Assembly: GCA_030613745.1 (NCBI GenBank)
Contig: JAUWLK010000100.1
Span: 1-9,037 of the forward strand
Length of the DNA: 9,037 bases
Reading direction: 5' to 3'
DNA from: Flavobacteriaceae bacterium
GTDB lineage: Bacteria > Bacteroidota > Bacteroidia > Flavobacteriales > Flavobacteriaceae
Numbering within the stretch: the stretch's first letter is position 1; each line of letters opens with the position of its first letter. Below are positions 1-6,591 of this stretch, piece by piece. The notes under the pieces were generated by a model. It had not been told where the DNA came from. It did no database searches and saw only the letters and a program-made list of their open reading frames with translations. The translations under genes and the position numbers were made by a program.

Positions 1-1
1 G

Positions 2-415
2 AGTGTTAAATGTGATGTTGCACTGCCTTGTGCTACTCAAAATGAGCTTAACGAGGAAGAGGCAGAAGTATTGGTTAAAAATGGTGTAATGTGTATTGCC
101 GAAGGTGCCAATATGCCTACTACTCCTGAAGCAATAGAAGTATTCCAAAAATCTGCTGCTTTATATGCACCAGGAAAAGCTTCTAATGCAGGTGGTGTAT
201 CAGTTTCTGGTTTAGAAATGAGTCAAAACTCATTGCGTTTTAACTGGACACGTGAAGAAGTAGATGCAAAATTACATCGAATTATGAATGATATTCACGC
301 TTCTTGTGTAAAATATGGTACACTTGATGATGGTTCTATTGACTATGTTCAAGGAGCTAATATTGCCGGTTTTGTAAAAATAGCCGATGCTATGTTAGAT
401 CAAGGAGTAGTTTAA
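2..415 (+). CDS. gdhA: Glutamate dehydrogenase, C-terminal 137 residues (5' end outside window)
   Basis: Catalyses reductive amination of 2-oxoglutarate to glutamate with NAD(P)H in the cytoplasm. The reading frame is open from base 2 and ends with TAA at 413-415. The visible part is the end of the nucleotide-binding domain and the closing C-terminal helices. Recognisable blocks are CDVALPCATQNEL near the left edge, then AEGANMPTTPEA, APGKASNAGGVSVSGLEMSQN, and the terminal VQGANIAGFVKIADAMLDQGV. These match the small hexameric (about 450-residue) GDH class typified by E. coli GdhA, which is usually NADP-dependent. Coenzyme preference cannot be settled because the Rossmann fingerprint and the catalytic lysines lie upstream of the window. 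A TTG at 71 is internal and not a start. A strong terminator follows 27 bases after the stop, so this is the end of its transcript. Confidence 0.96.
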   Translation, partial: SVKCDVALPCATQNELNEEEAEVLVKNGVMCIAEGANMPTTPEAIEVFQKSAALYAPGKASNAGGVSVSGLEMSQNSLRFNWTREEVDAKLHRIMNDIHASCVKYGTLDDGSIDYVQGANIAGFVKIADAMLDQGVV

Positions 416-442
416 AGTTTGATTTTAAAACTTCTTATTTTG

Positions 443-474
443 AAAAGCTTGTCTATTTGGGGCAAGCTTTTTTT
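443..474 (+). terminator. Intrinsic terminator of gdhA
   Basis: An inverted repeat, AAAAGCTTGTC (443-453) with GGCAAGCTTTT (461-471), pairs over 11 positions including one G-U. It closes a 7-nt loop and runs into a T tract (468-474). It lies just after the gdhA stop and before the next gene on the same strand, so the next gene probably has its own promoter. Confidence 0.85.
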
Positions 475-516
475 ATGAAATGTTTTTCTCTTATATTGCA
501 GTAATAAAAATTGAGC

Positions 517-3500
517 ATGTTACGAAATAAACTACCCGATTTAAAAACCTATGAGTTTAGAGAGGTTTCTTTCAAGCAATTGATGCAGAATAGAATTTAC
601 AATGTTTTAATTGTATGTTCTAACTTTGATTTTTATTTATTAGAAGAAGATGGTAGAATTGACGAACAAATTTTTGTTGAATATTCTGCTTTAAATCTAC
701 GATATCCTCCTAATATTTTACATGCCTATTCCTCCAGAAGCGCAAAAAAAATAATGGAGACTGAAAATGTAGACCTTGTTATTGTTTGGTTAGATACAGC
801 CAAGCGCTCTATTATAATTTCAAATAAAATAAAAGATAGTTTTCCTTTTATACCAATTGTTGCCTTGAGTCATTACCCTGAAGAGTTAAGAAAACTTTTA
901 AATAAAAAAGATACAAGTCATATTGATTTTGTTTTTCATTGGAACGGGAATGTCAATATTTTTATAGCCATTATAAAACTGGTAGAAGATCGTATAAATG
1001 CAGAAAAAGACATCAATGAAATAGGTGTAAAAGCTATTTTGTTAGTTGAAGATTCAATAAGGTTTTATTCTAGGTACTTATCCATAATTTATAAAATTCT
1101 TTTAAATCAGACACAATCTTTTATTCAAGAGGGTTTAAACGAGCATAGTAAAGTAATGTCAAAGCGAGGCAGGCCAAAAGTTTTATTAGCAACAACCTAT
1201 GAAGAGGGCATTGAATTGATTCAAAAATACAGAAAAAATTTATTAGGAGTTATTACAGATGTTAGCTATTTGAGAGATGGTATAAAAGACAAACAGGCTG
1301 GGTTTCATATTATGGAATATTTAAGAAAAAAAGACAAATATTTTCCAGTTATAATCCAATCATCTGAGGCTCGAAATAAAAGTCGTGCATTAGAATTACA
1401 CGCTAAGTTTTTACACAAAGATTCTGAAACCTTAGGTTTAGATTTAAAAAGACATATTACAAAATATTTTTCATTTGGTGATTTTGAATTTTGGGATCCT
1501 AAAAAAGAAAAAGTCATTAAAACAGCAAAAGATTTAAAGAGTTTTCAAAAAGCTATTGCTGAAATTCCATTAGATGTTATTGTTTATCACGCTAGGCGGA
1601 ATGATTTTTCTAAATGGTTAGAGTCACGTGGGTTATTTCCTTTAGCTAAATTATTTGGTAAAATTGAGTATGAAGATTTTACTGAAAAAGATCATGTACG
1701 AGAGTTTCTTATCAAATCTATTAAAGCTTTTCGTATTTATAGGTCAAGAGGAATTATTGCAAAATTTGATAGGAATCAGTACGATGAGTACATGGTGTTT
1801 TCACGTATTGGAGAAGGATCTTTAGGAGGAAAAGGACGTGGTTTGGCATTTATTGATTACTTTTTAAAACGTCACAGACTATTTAATAAATACAAAGACA
1901 TTGCTATAACAATACCAAGAACTGTAGTGTTGAGTACAGAGGTTTTTGATGAGTTTATGGAAGAGCATGATCTATTTTCATTTGTGGCAAAAAAACACGA
2001 TGATGAAACTATTTTAAATAAATTTATTTCAAAATCTCTACCTGAAAATGCTTTAAAAGATATAGAAGCTTTTTTAGCAACATCAAATACTCCTATTGCT
2101 ATACGATCATCAAGTGTGCTTGAAGATTCATTACATCAACCTTTTGCAGGAATTTATGCCACTTATATGGTTCCAAACACTGACTTGAAGCAGTTATTGG
2201 AAATGGTTTCCAATGCTATTAAATCTGTAATGGCTTCCGCATTTTATAAAAACAGCAAAGCCTATATCAAAGCTACTTCACATTCCATTGAAGAAAGTAA
2301 AATGGCAGTAATTTTACAAGAAGTTATAGGTACTCAATATGAAGATGTGTATTATCCTAATATTTCAGGTGTAGCAAGATCTATTAATTTTTATCCTATA
2401 GGAGAAGAAAAACCGCGTGAAGGTATTGCTAATATTGCACTAGGGTTGGGAGAAATAATAGTTAGTGGTGGACGTACTTTACGATTTTCACCTTATTATC
2501 CAAAAAATATTTTGCAAATGTCTTCCACAGAGATAGCTTTGAAAGAGACTCAAAAACATTTTTACGGATTGGATATGAATCCAAACAGTTATCATGTATC
2601 TATTAATGAGGAAATTAATAAAGTTAAAATAAATCTTAGGCAGGCTAAAAATCATAGATCTTTAAAGTTTGTAGCTTCTACTTATGATTTACAAAGTAAT
2701 AAAATTCGTTCTGGTGTTTTTCACGAAGGTGCACGTATAATAAGTTTTGAAAATATTTTAAAATACGACTCATTTCCTTTAGCTGAAATACTTAAAGAAT
2801 TATTACGAATAGGTCAAAGGGAAATAGGTCATCCTATTGAAATGGAATTTGCAGTAAAACTAGATGTTCCAACTGGTGAGCCAAAAGTATTTAGTTTCTT
2901 GCAAATAAGACCTATTGTAGAATATAATGATCACAAGCGTTTGATGCCAGATGAAATAGACACTACCAATACAATTATTTATGCAGAGTCTGCTTTAGGT
3001 AATGGTAAATATGAAAATATTTATGATTTTGTTTATGTAAAACCAGAAGTTTTTAATGCAGCAAAAACCCTTGATATAGCAGCATCTATTGAAAAATTGA
3101 ATGATATGTTTGAAAAAGAAGAAAAAAACTATGTTTTGGTGGGCCCTGGGCGATGGGGATCAAGCGATCCATGGCTTGGAATTCCTGTAAATTGGTCGCA
3201 AGTATCTGCAGCTAAAGTAATTGTAGAGTCAGGTTTAGAAAATTTCAGAATTGATCCTAGTCAAGGAACTCATTTTTTTCAAAACTTAACCTCTTTTAAA
3301 GTAGGTTACCTTACCATAAATCCTTTTAGTAATGATGGGTATTTTGATATTGATTATTTAAACGCTCAAGAAGTTGTTTATGAAGATTCCTTTATACGGC
3401 ATATTCGTTTTAAAGACGCTTTGACTATTTTTATTGAAGGTAAGAATAATAAGGCAGTTATTTATAAAGAAGGATATGTTTTACCAAATACCGATGATAT

Positions 3501-3537
3501 AGTTATTGATGAACAACTTCCTAACGGGTTTATGTAA
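517..3537 (+). CDS. Tandem receiver-like / PEP-synthase-type ATP-grasp hybrid protein
   Basis: Cytoplasmic protein of about 1006 residues, with no signal peptide or membrane segment seen. (1) Residues about 27-158 look like a degenerate receiver: strands VLIVCSN, VDLVIVWLD and IPIVALS are present, but the acidic pair and the lysine are missing. (2) Residues about 171-320 form an intact-looking receiver: acidic pair E178-D179, likely phosphoacceptor D248 (GVITD), S282 and K301. (3) Residues about 425-800 are a PPDK/PEP-synthase N-terminal ATP-grasp domain: GEGSLGGKGRGLAF at 432-445, IAIRSSSVLEDS at 527-538, PFAG at 542-545, EMEF at 775-778, LQIRP at 795-799. (4) Residues about 810-1006 are unrecognised, with VGPGRWGSSDPWLG (875-888) and DPSQGTHFFQNL (913-924). 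The swivelling phosphohistidine domain (TGGxxSHAA) and the PEP-binding barrel are absent, so it is probably not a PEP synthase; function unknown. I prefer ATG 517; an in-frame TTG at 511 would add two residues. Neither has a Shine-Dalgarno. It sits alone between terminators. Confidence 0.85.
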   Translation: MLRNKLPDLKTYEFREVSFKQLMQNRIYNVLIVCSNFDFYLLEEDGRIDEQIFVEYSALNLRYPPNILHAYSSRSAKKIMETENVDLVIVWLDTAKRSIIISNKIKDSFPFIPIVALSHYPEELRKLLNKKDTSHIDFVFHWNGNVNIFIAIIKLVEDRINAEKDINEIGVKAILLVEDSIRFYSRYLSIIYKILLNQTQSFIQEGLNEHSKVMSKRGRPKVLLATTYEEGIELIQKYRKNLLGVITDVSYLRDGIKDKQAGFHIMEYLRKKDKYFPVIIQSSEARNKSRALELHAKFLHKDSETLGLDLKRHITKYFSFGDFEFWDPKKEKVIKTAKDLKSFQKAIAEIPLDVIVYHARRNDFSKWLESRGLFPLAKLFGKIEYEDFTEKDHVREFLIKSIKAFRIYRSRGIIAKFDRNQYDEYMVFSRIGEGSLGGKGRGLAFIDYFLKRHRLFNKYKDIAITIPRTVVLSTEVFDEFMEEHDLFSFVAKKHDDETILNKFISKSLPENALKDIEAFLATSNTPIAIRSSSVLEDSLHQPFAGIYATYMVPNTDLKQLLEMVSNAIKSVMASAFYKNSKAYIKATSHSIEESKMAVILQEVIGTQYEDVYYPNISGVARSINFYPIGEEKPREGIANIALGLGEIIVSGGRTLRFSPYYPKNILQMSSTEIALKETQKHFYGLDMNPNSYHVSINEEINKVKINLRQAKNHRSLKFVASTYDLQSNKIRSGVFHEGARIISFENILKYDSFPLAEILKELLRIGQREIGHPIEMEFAVKLDVPTGEPKVFSFLQIRPIVEYNDHKRLMPDEIDTTNTIIYAESALGNGKYENIYDFVYVKPEVFNAAKTLDIAASIEKLNDMFEKEEKNYVLVGPGRWGSSDPWLGIPVNWSQVSAAKVIVESGLENFRIDPSQGTHFFQNLTSFKVGYLTINPFSNDGYFDIDYLNAQEVVYEDSFIRHIRFKDALTIFIEGKNNKAVIYKEGYVLPNTDDIVIDEQLPNGFM

Positions 3538-3557
3538 ATTAGTAAAAAATTAGTCAT

Positions 3558-3589
3558 AAAAAAACCTTCCAATTTTGGAAGGTTTTCAT
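3558..3589. terminator. Bidirectional intrinsic terminator between convergent genes
   Basis: Perfect inverted repeat AAAACCTTCC (3561-3570) with GGAAGGTTTT (3577-3586) and a central AATTTT. A T-rich tail follows on the + strand. An A tract (3558-3564) precedes it and reads as a T tract on the - strand. It can end both the receiver/ATP-grasp gene from the left and the cytochrome gene from the right. Confidence 0.85.
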
Positions 3590-3610
3590 TTTTATAAAAA
3601 ATAAAAGTAA

Positions 3611-4030
3611 TTATTTTATAGCATTACGCATATAAGCAGCTAAAGCTTGTAGTTCATCTCCACTCATATCTTTAACAAAACCATCTAAATTAGTTTTCAT
3701 GATGGCAACTTGTCCAGGGTCAGTATCTACAATAGCAGCATCATTGCCTTTTAAGAATTGTACAAAATTCCCATTTTTTTCTTTATAAACTGTAGCCATA
3801 TCTTTAATAGATGGTCCTACAACTTTGACATCCATTTGGTGACAAGAAATACAAGTTTTTTCTGCGAATAGTTTTTCACCCAAAGCAAGTTGGTCATCTG
3901 CAACAGCAACATCACTTTTTACTTCTTCAACTTTTGTTTCAACTTCTTTTTTTACTTCCTTTTTTTTGTCATCACCACAGCTAGTTAAAAACATTGCAAA
4001 AACAGTAAAGGCTAAAAATACTTTTTTCAT
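3611..4030 (-). CDS. Small monohaem cytochrome c, predicted lipoprotein
   Basis: Predicted 139-residue electron-transfer protein attached to a membrane by a lipid anchor and facing a non-cytoplasmic compartment. Residues 1-17 are a short signal peptide ending in the lipobox L15-T16-S17-C18, so Cys18 would be the lipidated N-terminus. A charged Lys/Glu/Val-rich linker (about 20-40) follows. The haem-c site is C60-I-S-C63-H64, with His64 as proximal ligand. GPS at 72-74 and the terminal DELQALAAYMRNAI helix fit the class I (c551/c8-like) fold. The distal Met is probably M111 or M122; the sequence does not decide. Start ATG 4030 gives a complete signal peptide and has no Shine-Dalgarno. The gene is monocistronic, divergent from prfA and convergent with the ATP-grasp gene. 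No oxidase or dehydrogenase partner is encoded nearby, so its redox partner is unknown. Confidence 0.9.
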   Translation of the reverse strand: MKKVFLAFTVFAMFLTSCGDDKKKEVKKEVETKVEEVKSDVAVADDQLALGEKLFAEKTCISCHQMDVKVVGPSIKDMATVYKEKNGNFVQFLKGNDAAIVDTDPGQVAIMKTNLDGFVKDMSGDELQALAAYMRNAIK

Positions 4031-4063
4031 AATTTTAATTTTAAATTGATTATTTTAATTATA

Positions 4064-4071
4064 CAAATCTA
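4064..4071 (-). promoter_or_regulatory. -7 box of the cytochrome c gene promoter
   Basis: On the - strand TAGATTTG matches the Bacteroidota -7 consensus TAnnTTTG, 33 bases before the cytochrome start codon. No clear TTG is present at the -33 position, so the assignment rests on the -7 box and its location. Confidence 0.42.
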
Positions 4072-4130
4072 TTATAATTTATCGAAATATTAATATATTA
4101 TGAAAGATTATTATTTGATTTATATTTTTA

Positions 4131-4161
4131 TTCAATTAAAAATAAAAAATCATTAAATTTG
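4131..4161 (+). promoter_or_regulatory. Promoter of prfA
   Basis: TAAATTTG at 4154-4161 matches the Bacteroidota -7 box TAnnTTTG. A weak -33 element (TTC at 4131-4133, where TTG is expected) lies 20 bases upstream. Transcription would start around 4167-4170, giving a leader of only about 10 nt before the ATG at 4178. This fits the lack of a Shine-Dalgarno. Confidence 0.5.
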
Positions 4162-4177
4162 CGCTTAATTTTAGATA

Positions 4178-5254
4178 ATGTTAGACAAATTACGTATAAT
4201 AAATCAACGTTTTGATGAGGTTTCAGATTTAATTATTCAACCGGATATTTTATCAGATCAAAAACGTTATATTAAATTAAATAAGGAGTATAAAGAATTA
4301 AAAAACCTTGTAGATAAAGGAGAAGAGTATAAATCTGTATTGGCAAACCTCAACGAAGCTAAAGAAATCATAGCAGATGTTACTGACGAGGAAATGCTAG
4401 AAATGGCAAAAATGGAATTAGATGAAGCTAATGAAAAATTACCAATATTAGAAGAAGAATTAAAAGTAATGCTAATTCCTAAAGATCCTGAAGATGCCAA
4501 AAATGTGATTGTTGAAATTCGTGCTGGAACGGGTGGTGACGAAGCAAGTATTTTTGCAGGTGATTTATACAGAATGTATACAAAATTTGCTAGCAGTAAG
4601 GGGTGGAAAACCGAAATGGAAGATTTTAGTGAAGGAACATCAGGTGGGTTTAAAGAAATAATATTTAGTGTTTCAGGTGAAGATGTATATGGTACTTTAA
4701 AATTTGAATCTGGTGTACATCGTGTACAACGTGTTCCACAAACTGAAACACAAGGGCGAGTTCATACTTCAGCAGCAACAGTAATGGTTTTGCCTGAAGC
4801 TGAAGAATTTGATATTGATTTAAAAATGAGTGATGTGCGTGTTGATTATTTTTGTGCCTCAGGACCTGGAGGTCAATCTGTAAACACAACTTATTCTGCA
4901 GTTCGTTTAACACATATACCATCAGGTATTGTAGCGCAATGTCAAGATCAAAAATCTCAACATAAAAATAAAGATAAAGCTTTTAAGGTTTTACGGACTC
5001 GTTTATATGAACAAGAACTACAAAAGAAATTAGATGAAGATTCTGCAAAAAGATTGACCATGGTTTCCAGTGGTGATAGATCTGCAAAAATCAGAACTTA
5101 TAACTACCCTCAAGGTAGAGTAACCGAGCATAGAATTGGGCTAACTTTATATGATTTAAGTAATATCATTAATGGTGATATTCATAAAATTATTGAAGAA
5201 TTAAAACTTACCGAAAATGCTGAAAAGCTAAGAGCAACAGATGACACTTTGTAG
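4178..5254 (+). CDS. prfA: Peptide chain release factor 1 (RF1)
   Basis: Recognises UAG and UAA in the ribosomal A site and triggers hydrolysis of peptidyl-tRNA. The protein is 358 residues, close to the family's usual 355-360. The N-terminal coiled-coil domain covers about 1-100. The stop-codon recognition loop carries the RF1-type PxT tripeptide, here P187-Q188-T189 in RVPQTETQGRVHTSAATV; RF2 would have SPF. The catalytic loop is SGPGGQSVNTT with G231-G232-Q233, whose glutamine is the usual PrmC methylation target. The following QCQDQKSQHKNKDKA and the C-terminal GRVTEHRIGLTLYDL blocks are classical. ATG 4178 gives the expected N-terminus. Unlike E. coli, no prmC (hemK) follows; a terminator does, so the gene is probably monocistronic here. 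Confidence 0.98.
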   Translation: MLDKLRIINQRFDEVSDLIIQPDILSDQKRYIKLNKEYKELKNLVDKGEEYKSVLANLNEAKEIIADVTDEEMLEMAKMELDEANEKLPILEEELKVMLIPKDPEDAKNVIVEIRAGTGGDEASIFAGDLYRMYTKFASSKGWKTEMEDFSEGTSGGFKEIIFSVSGEDVYGTLKFESGVHRVQRVPQTETQGRVHTSAATVMVLPEAEEFDIDLKMSDVRVDYFCASGPGGQSVNTTYSAVRLTHIPSGIVAQCQDQKSQHKNKDKAFKVLRTRLYEQELQKKLDEDSAKRLTMVSSGDRSAKIRTYNYPQGRVTEHRIGLTLYDLSNIINGDIHKIIEELKLTENAEKLRATDDTL

Positions 5255-5269
5255 GTACAAATAATTCAT

Positions 5270-5305
5270 AAAAAAAATCCTGAGCTAAAACTCAGGATTT
5301 TTATT
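5270..5305. terminator. Bidirectional intrinsic terminator between prfA and rplT
   Basis: Inverted repeat AAAAATCCTGAG (5273-5284) with CTCAGGATTTTT (5291-5302), 12 pairs with a 6-nt loop (CTAAAA). A T-rich tail follows on the + strand, and an A tract (5270-5277) gives U-rich RNA on the - strand. It would end prfA from the left and the thrS-infC-rpmI-rplT operon from the right. Confidence 0.88.
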
Positions 5306-5326
5306 TATAAGCAAGAAATTATTAAT

Positions 5327-5671
5327 TTATTTTATTTTATCAACTATTGCTTTAAAAGCTTCCGGGTTGTTCATAGCTAAATCAGCAAGAACTTTTCTGT
5401 TCAATTCAATATTATTAGCTTTTAACTTACCCATAAATTGTGAATAGGATAAACCGTGTAGGCGTGCACCAGCATTAATACGCTGAATCCATAAACCACG
5501 GAAATTTCTTTTGTTGTTTTTTCTGTCACGATATGCGTATGACATTGCTTTGTCAACAGCATTTTTTGCAACAGTATATACATTTTTACGTCTTCCAAAG
5601 TATCCTTTGGCTTGTTTTAATATCTTTTTTCTTCGAGCCCTTTTGGCTACTGAATTTACTGATCTTGGCAT
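5327..5671 (-). CDS. rplT: 50S ribosomal protein L20
   Basis: Ribosomal protein L20 binds 23S rRNA early in 50S assembly and in several bacteria represses its own operon. The 114-residue length is typical. The basic N-terminal extension MPRSVNSVAKRARRKKILKQAKGYFGRRKNVYTVAK is diagnostic, followed by the globular part with RDRKNNKRNFRGLWIQRINA and the helix with NRKVLADLAMNNPEAF. It is the last gene of the thrS-infC-rpmI-rplT operon and lies 98 nt after rpmI, a wide gap that folds into a stem structure (see 5689-5732). The start ATG 5671 is preceded by an A-rich run without a Shine-Dalgarno. Confidence 0.98.
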   Translation of the reverse strand: MPRSVNSVAKRARRKKILKQAKGYFGRRKNVYTVAKNAVDKAMSYAYRDRKNNKRNFRGLWIQRINAGARLHGLSYSQFMGKLKANNIELNRKVLADLAMNNPEAFKAIVDKIK

Positions 5672-5688
5672 TTTTTAATTTTTTTTGA

Positions 5689-5732
5689 GTTAGGCAGATT
5701 CGAGTAATCGAAATCGTTTTTTTGGCTCTAAC
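5689..5732 (-). promoter_or_regulatory. Candidate structured leader of rplT (possible L20 operator)
   Basis: In the rpmI-rplT gap an outer stem pairs 5689-5695 (GTTAGGC on +) with 5725-5732 (GCTCTAAC on +). This is seven pairs with one bulged base, which is A5727 in the - strand RNA. Inside it a 5-bp hairpin pairs TTCGA (5699-5703) with TCGAA (5708-5712) across a 4-nt loop. The fold lies about 18 nt before the rplT start. L20 controls its own synthesis through RNA mimics of its 23S site in E. coli and B. subtilis. That this fold has the same role is inference from position and shape. Confidence 0.35.
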
Positions 5733-5769
5733 ACATGGTTAATAATTGTTTACCTTTAAACTTATAAGT

Positions 5770-5967
5770 TTATTTTAACGTTAATTGCTGCTTAATATTA
5801 GCCACATCAGTTTTATGTACTAAACCTGAATGAGTAAGTCTCAATTTACGTTTTTTACTTTTTTTAGTCAAAATATGACTTTTAAAAGCGTGTTTTCTCT
5901 TCAATTTACCAGTACCCGTTACTTTGAAACGTTTTTTTGCACTGGATTTAGTCTTCATTTTAGGCAT
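5770..5967 (-). CDS. rpmI: 50S ribosomal protein L35
   Basis: Small, highly basic 50S subunit protein of 65 residues, the usual length. The start MPKMKTKSSAKKRFKVTGTG and the central KRKHAFKSHILTKKSKKRKLRL are the L35 signature, and the tail ends in IKQQLTLK. It sits between infC (63 nt upstream) and rplT (98 nt downstream), the conserved IF3-L35-L20 order. Its start ATG 5967 is one of few here with a Shine-Dalgarno-like AGGA (5974-5977), six bases upstream. Confidence 0.98.
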   Translation of the reverse strand: MPKMKTKSSAKKRFKVTGTGKLKRKHAFKSHILTKKSKKRKLRLTHSGLVHKTDVANIKQQLTLK

Positions 5968-5973
5968 CTTTCT

Positions 5974-5977
5974 TCCT
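5974..5977 (-). promoter_or_regulatory. Shine-Dalgarno-like AGGA before rpmI
   Basis: On the - strand AGGA is followed by six bases and then the rpmI ATG, good spacing for pairing with the 16S 3' end. The other complete genes in the window show no comparable motif, as is common in Bacteroidota, so it may be incidental. Confidence 0.4.
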
Positions 5978-6030
5978 ATTTTAATACTTGCTTATAATAT
6001 TTTAAAAATCAAATCTTTAAAAGATATTGA

Positions 6031-6591
6031 TTACTTTTTTTTCTTTGGTGCTATATACATTATCATACGTTTTCCTTCTAATTTAGGCATTTGTTCAACA
6101 GTACCGTAGTCTTCCAATTCTTGCGCCAATCTTAATAATAAAATTTGACCTTGATCTTTAAAAACTATTGATCTTCCTTTAAAGAAAACATAAGCTTTCA
6201 ATTTTGATCCACTTTCCAAAAACTTGATTGCATGTTTCTTTTTAAATTCATAATCATGATCATCAGTATTCGGACCAAAACGTATTTCTTTTAATACAAC
6301 CTTAGTTGCCTTAGCCTTTAAGGCCTTTTCACGTTTTTTTTGTTCGTAAAGAAACTTTTTATATTCAATAATTTTACAAACAGGAGGAGAAGCTTTGGGT
6401 GAAATTTCAACCAAATCTAGTTCAAGTTCTTGAGCAATTTCTTTTGCTCTTTCAATTGGATAAACTCCAACTTCCACATTATCACCAACTAAACGTACTT
6501 CTGGCGCACGAATCTTGTCATTGATTTTGTGTAAATCCTCTTTTATTATTCTCCAAGGTTTTCTTTGACCTCTTTTTCTCCTTATTGCTAT
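6031..6591 (-). CDS. infC: Translation initiation factor IF-3, with a non-canonical AUA start
   Basis: IF3 binds the 30S subunit, prevents premature 50S joining and checks start-codon/initiator-tRNA pairing. The 186-residue product has an N domain with HKINDKIRAPEVRLVGDN then VGVYP, the signature PPVCKIIEYKKFLYEQKK (69-86), and a C domain beginning KEIRFGPNTDDHDYEFKKKH (101-120) and ending KRMIMYIAPKKKK. The first in-frame conventional start is GTG 6477, but it would delete 38 residues including the conserved HKIN...RLVGDN block. Upstream of it the frame runs back to a stop at 6610-6612 with no ATG, GTG or TTG giving full length. The family N-terminus (M)AIRRK... aligns with AUA GCA AUA at 6591. 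E. coli infC starts with AUU, and IF3 represses such starts, so AUA fits autoregulation. It lies 35 nt after thrS. Confidence 0.92.
   Translation of the reverse strand: MAIRRKRGQRKPWRIIKEDLHKINDKIRAPEVRLVGDNVEVGVYPIERAKEIAQELELDLVEISPKASPPVCKIIEYKKFLYEQKKREKALKAKATKVVLKEIRFGPNTDDHDYEFKKKHAIKFLESGSKLKAYVFFKGRSIVFKDQGQILLLRLAQELEDYGTVEQMPKLEGKRMIMYIAPKKKK

Noticed and set aside
481..510. Promoter immediately before the receiver/ATP-grasp gene (TTATATTG at 491-498)
   Set aside because: It differs from TAnnTTTG at two fixed positions and has no -33 partner; a promoter must exist after the gdhA terminator but I cannot place it.
1305..1517. Minus-strand open frame of 70 codons inside the receiver/ATP-grasp gene
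   Set aside because: Fully antisense to a well-supported gene, low-complexity protein, no family resemblance.
4267..4922. Minus-strand open frames (4267-4500 and 4665-4922) opposite prfA
   Set aside because: Antisense shadows of RF1 with Ser-rich or Leu/His-rich translations and no recognisable domain.
5924..6109. Plus-strand hydrophobic 61-codon frame across the rpmI-infC gap
   Set aside because: It overlaps both real genes in antisense; its hydrophobicity comes from reading Lys-rich codons backwards.
6031..6477. GTG at 6477 as the infC start
   Set aside because: It would delete 38 conserved N-domain residues that are intact in frame upstream.
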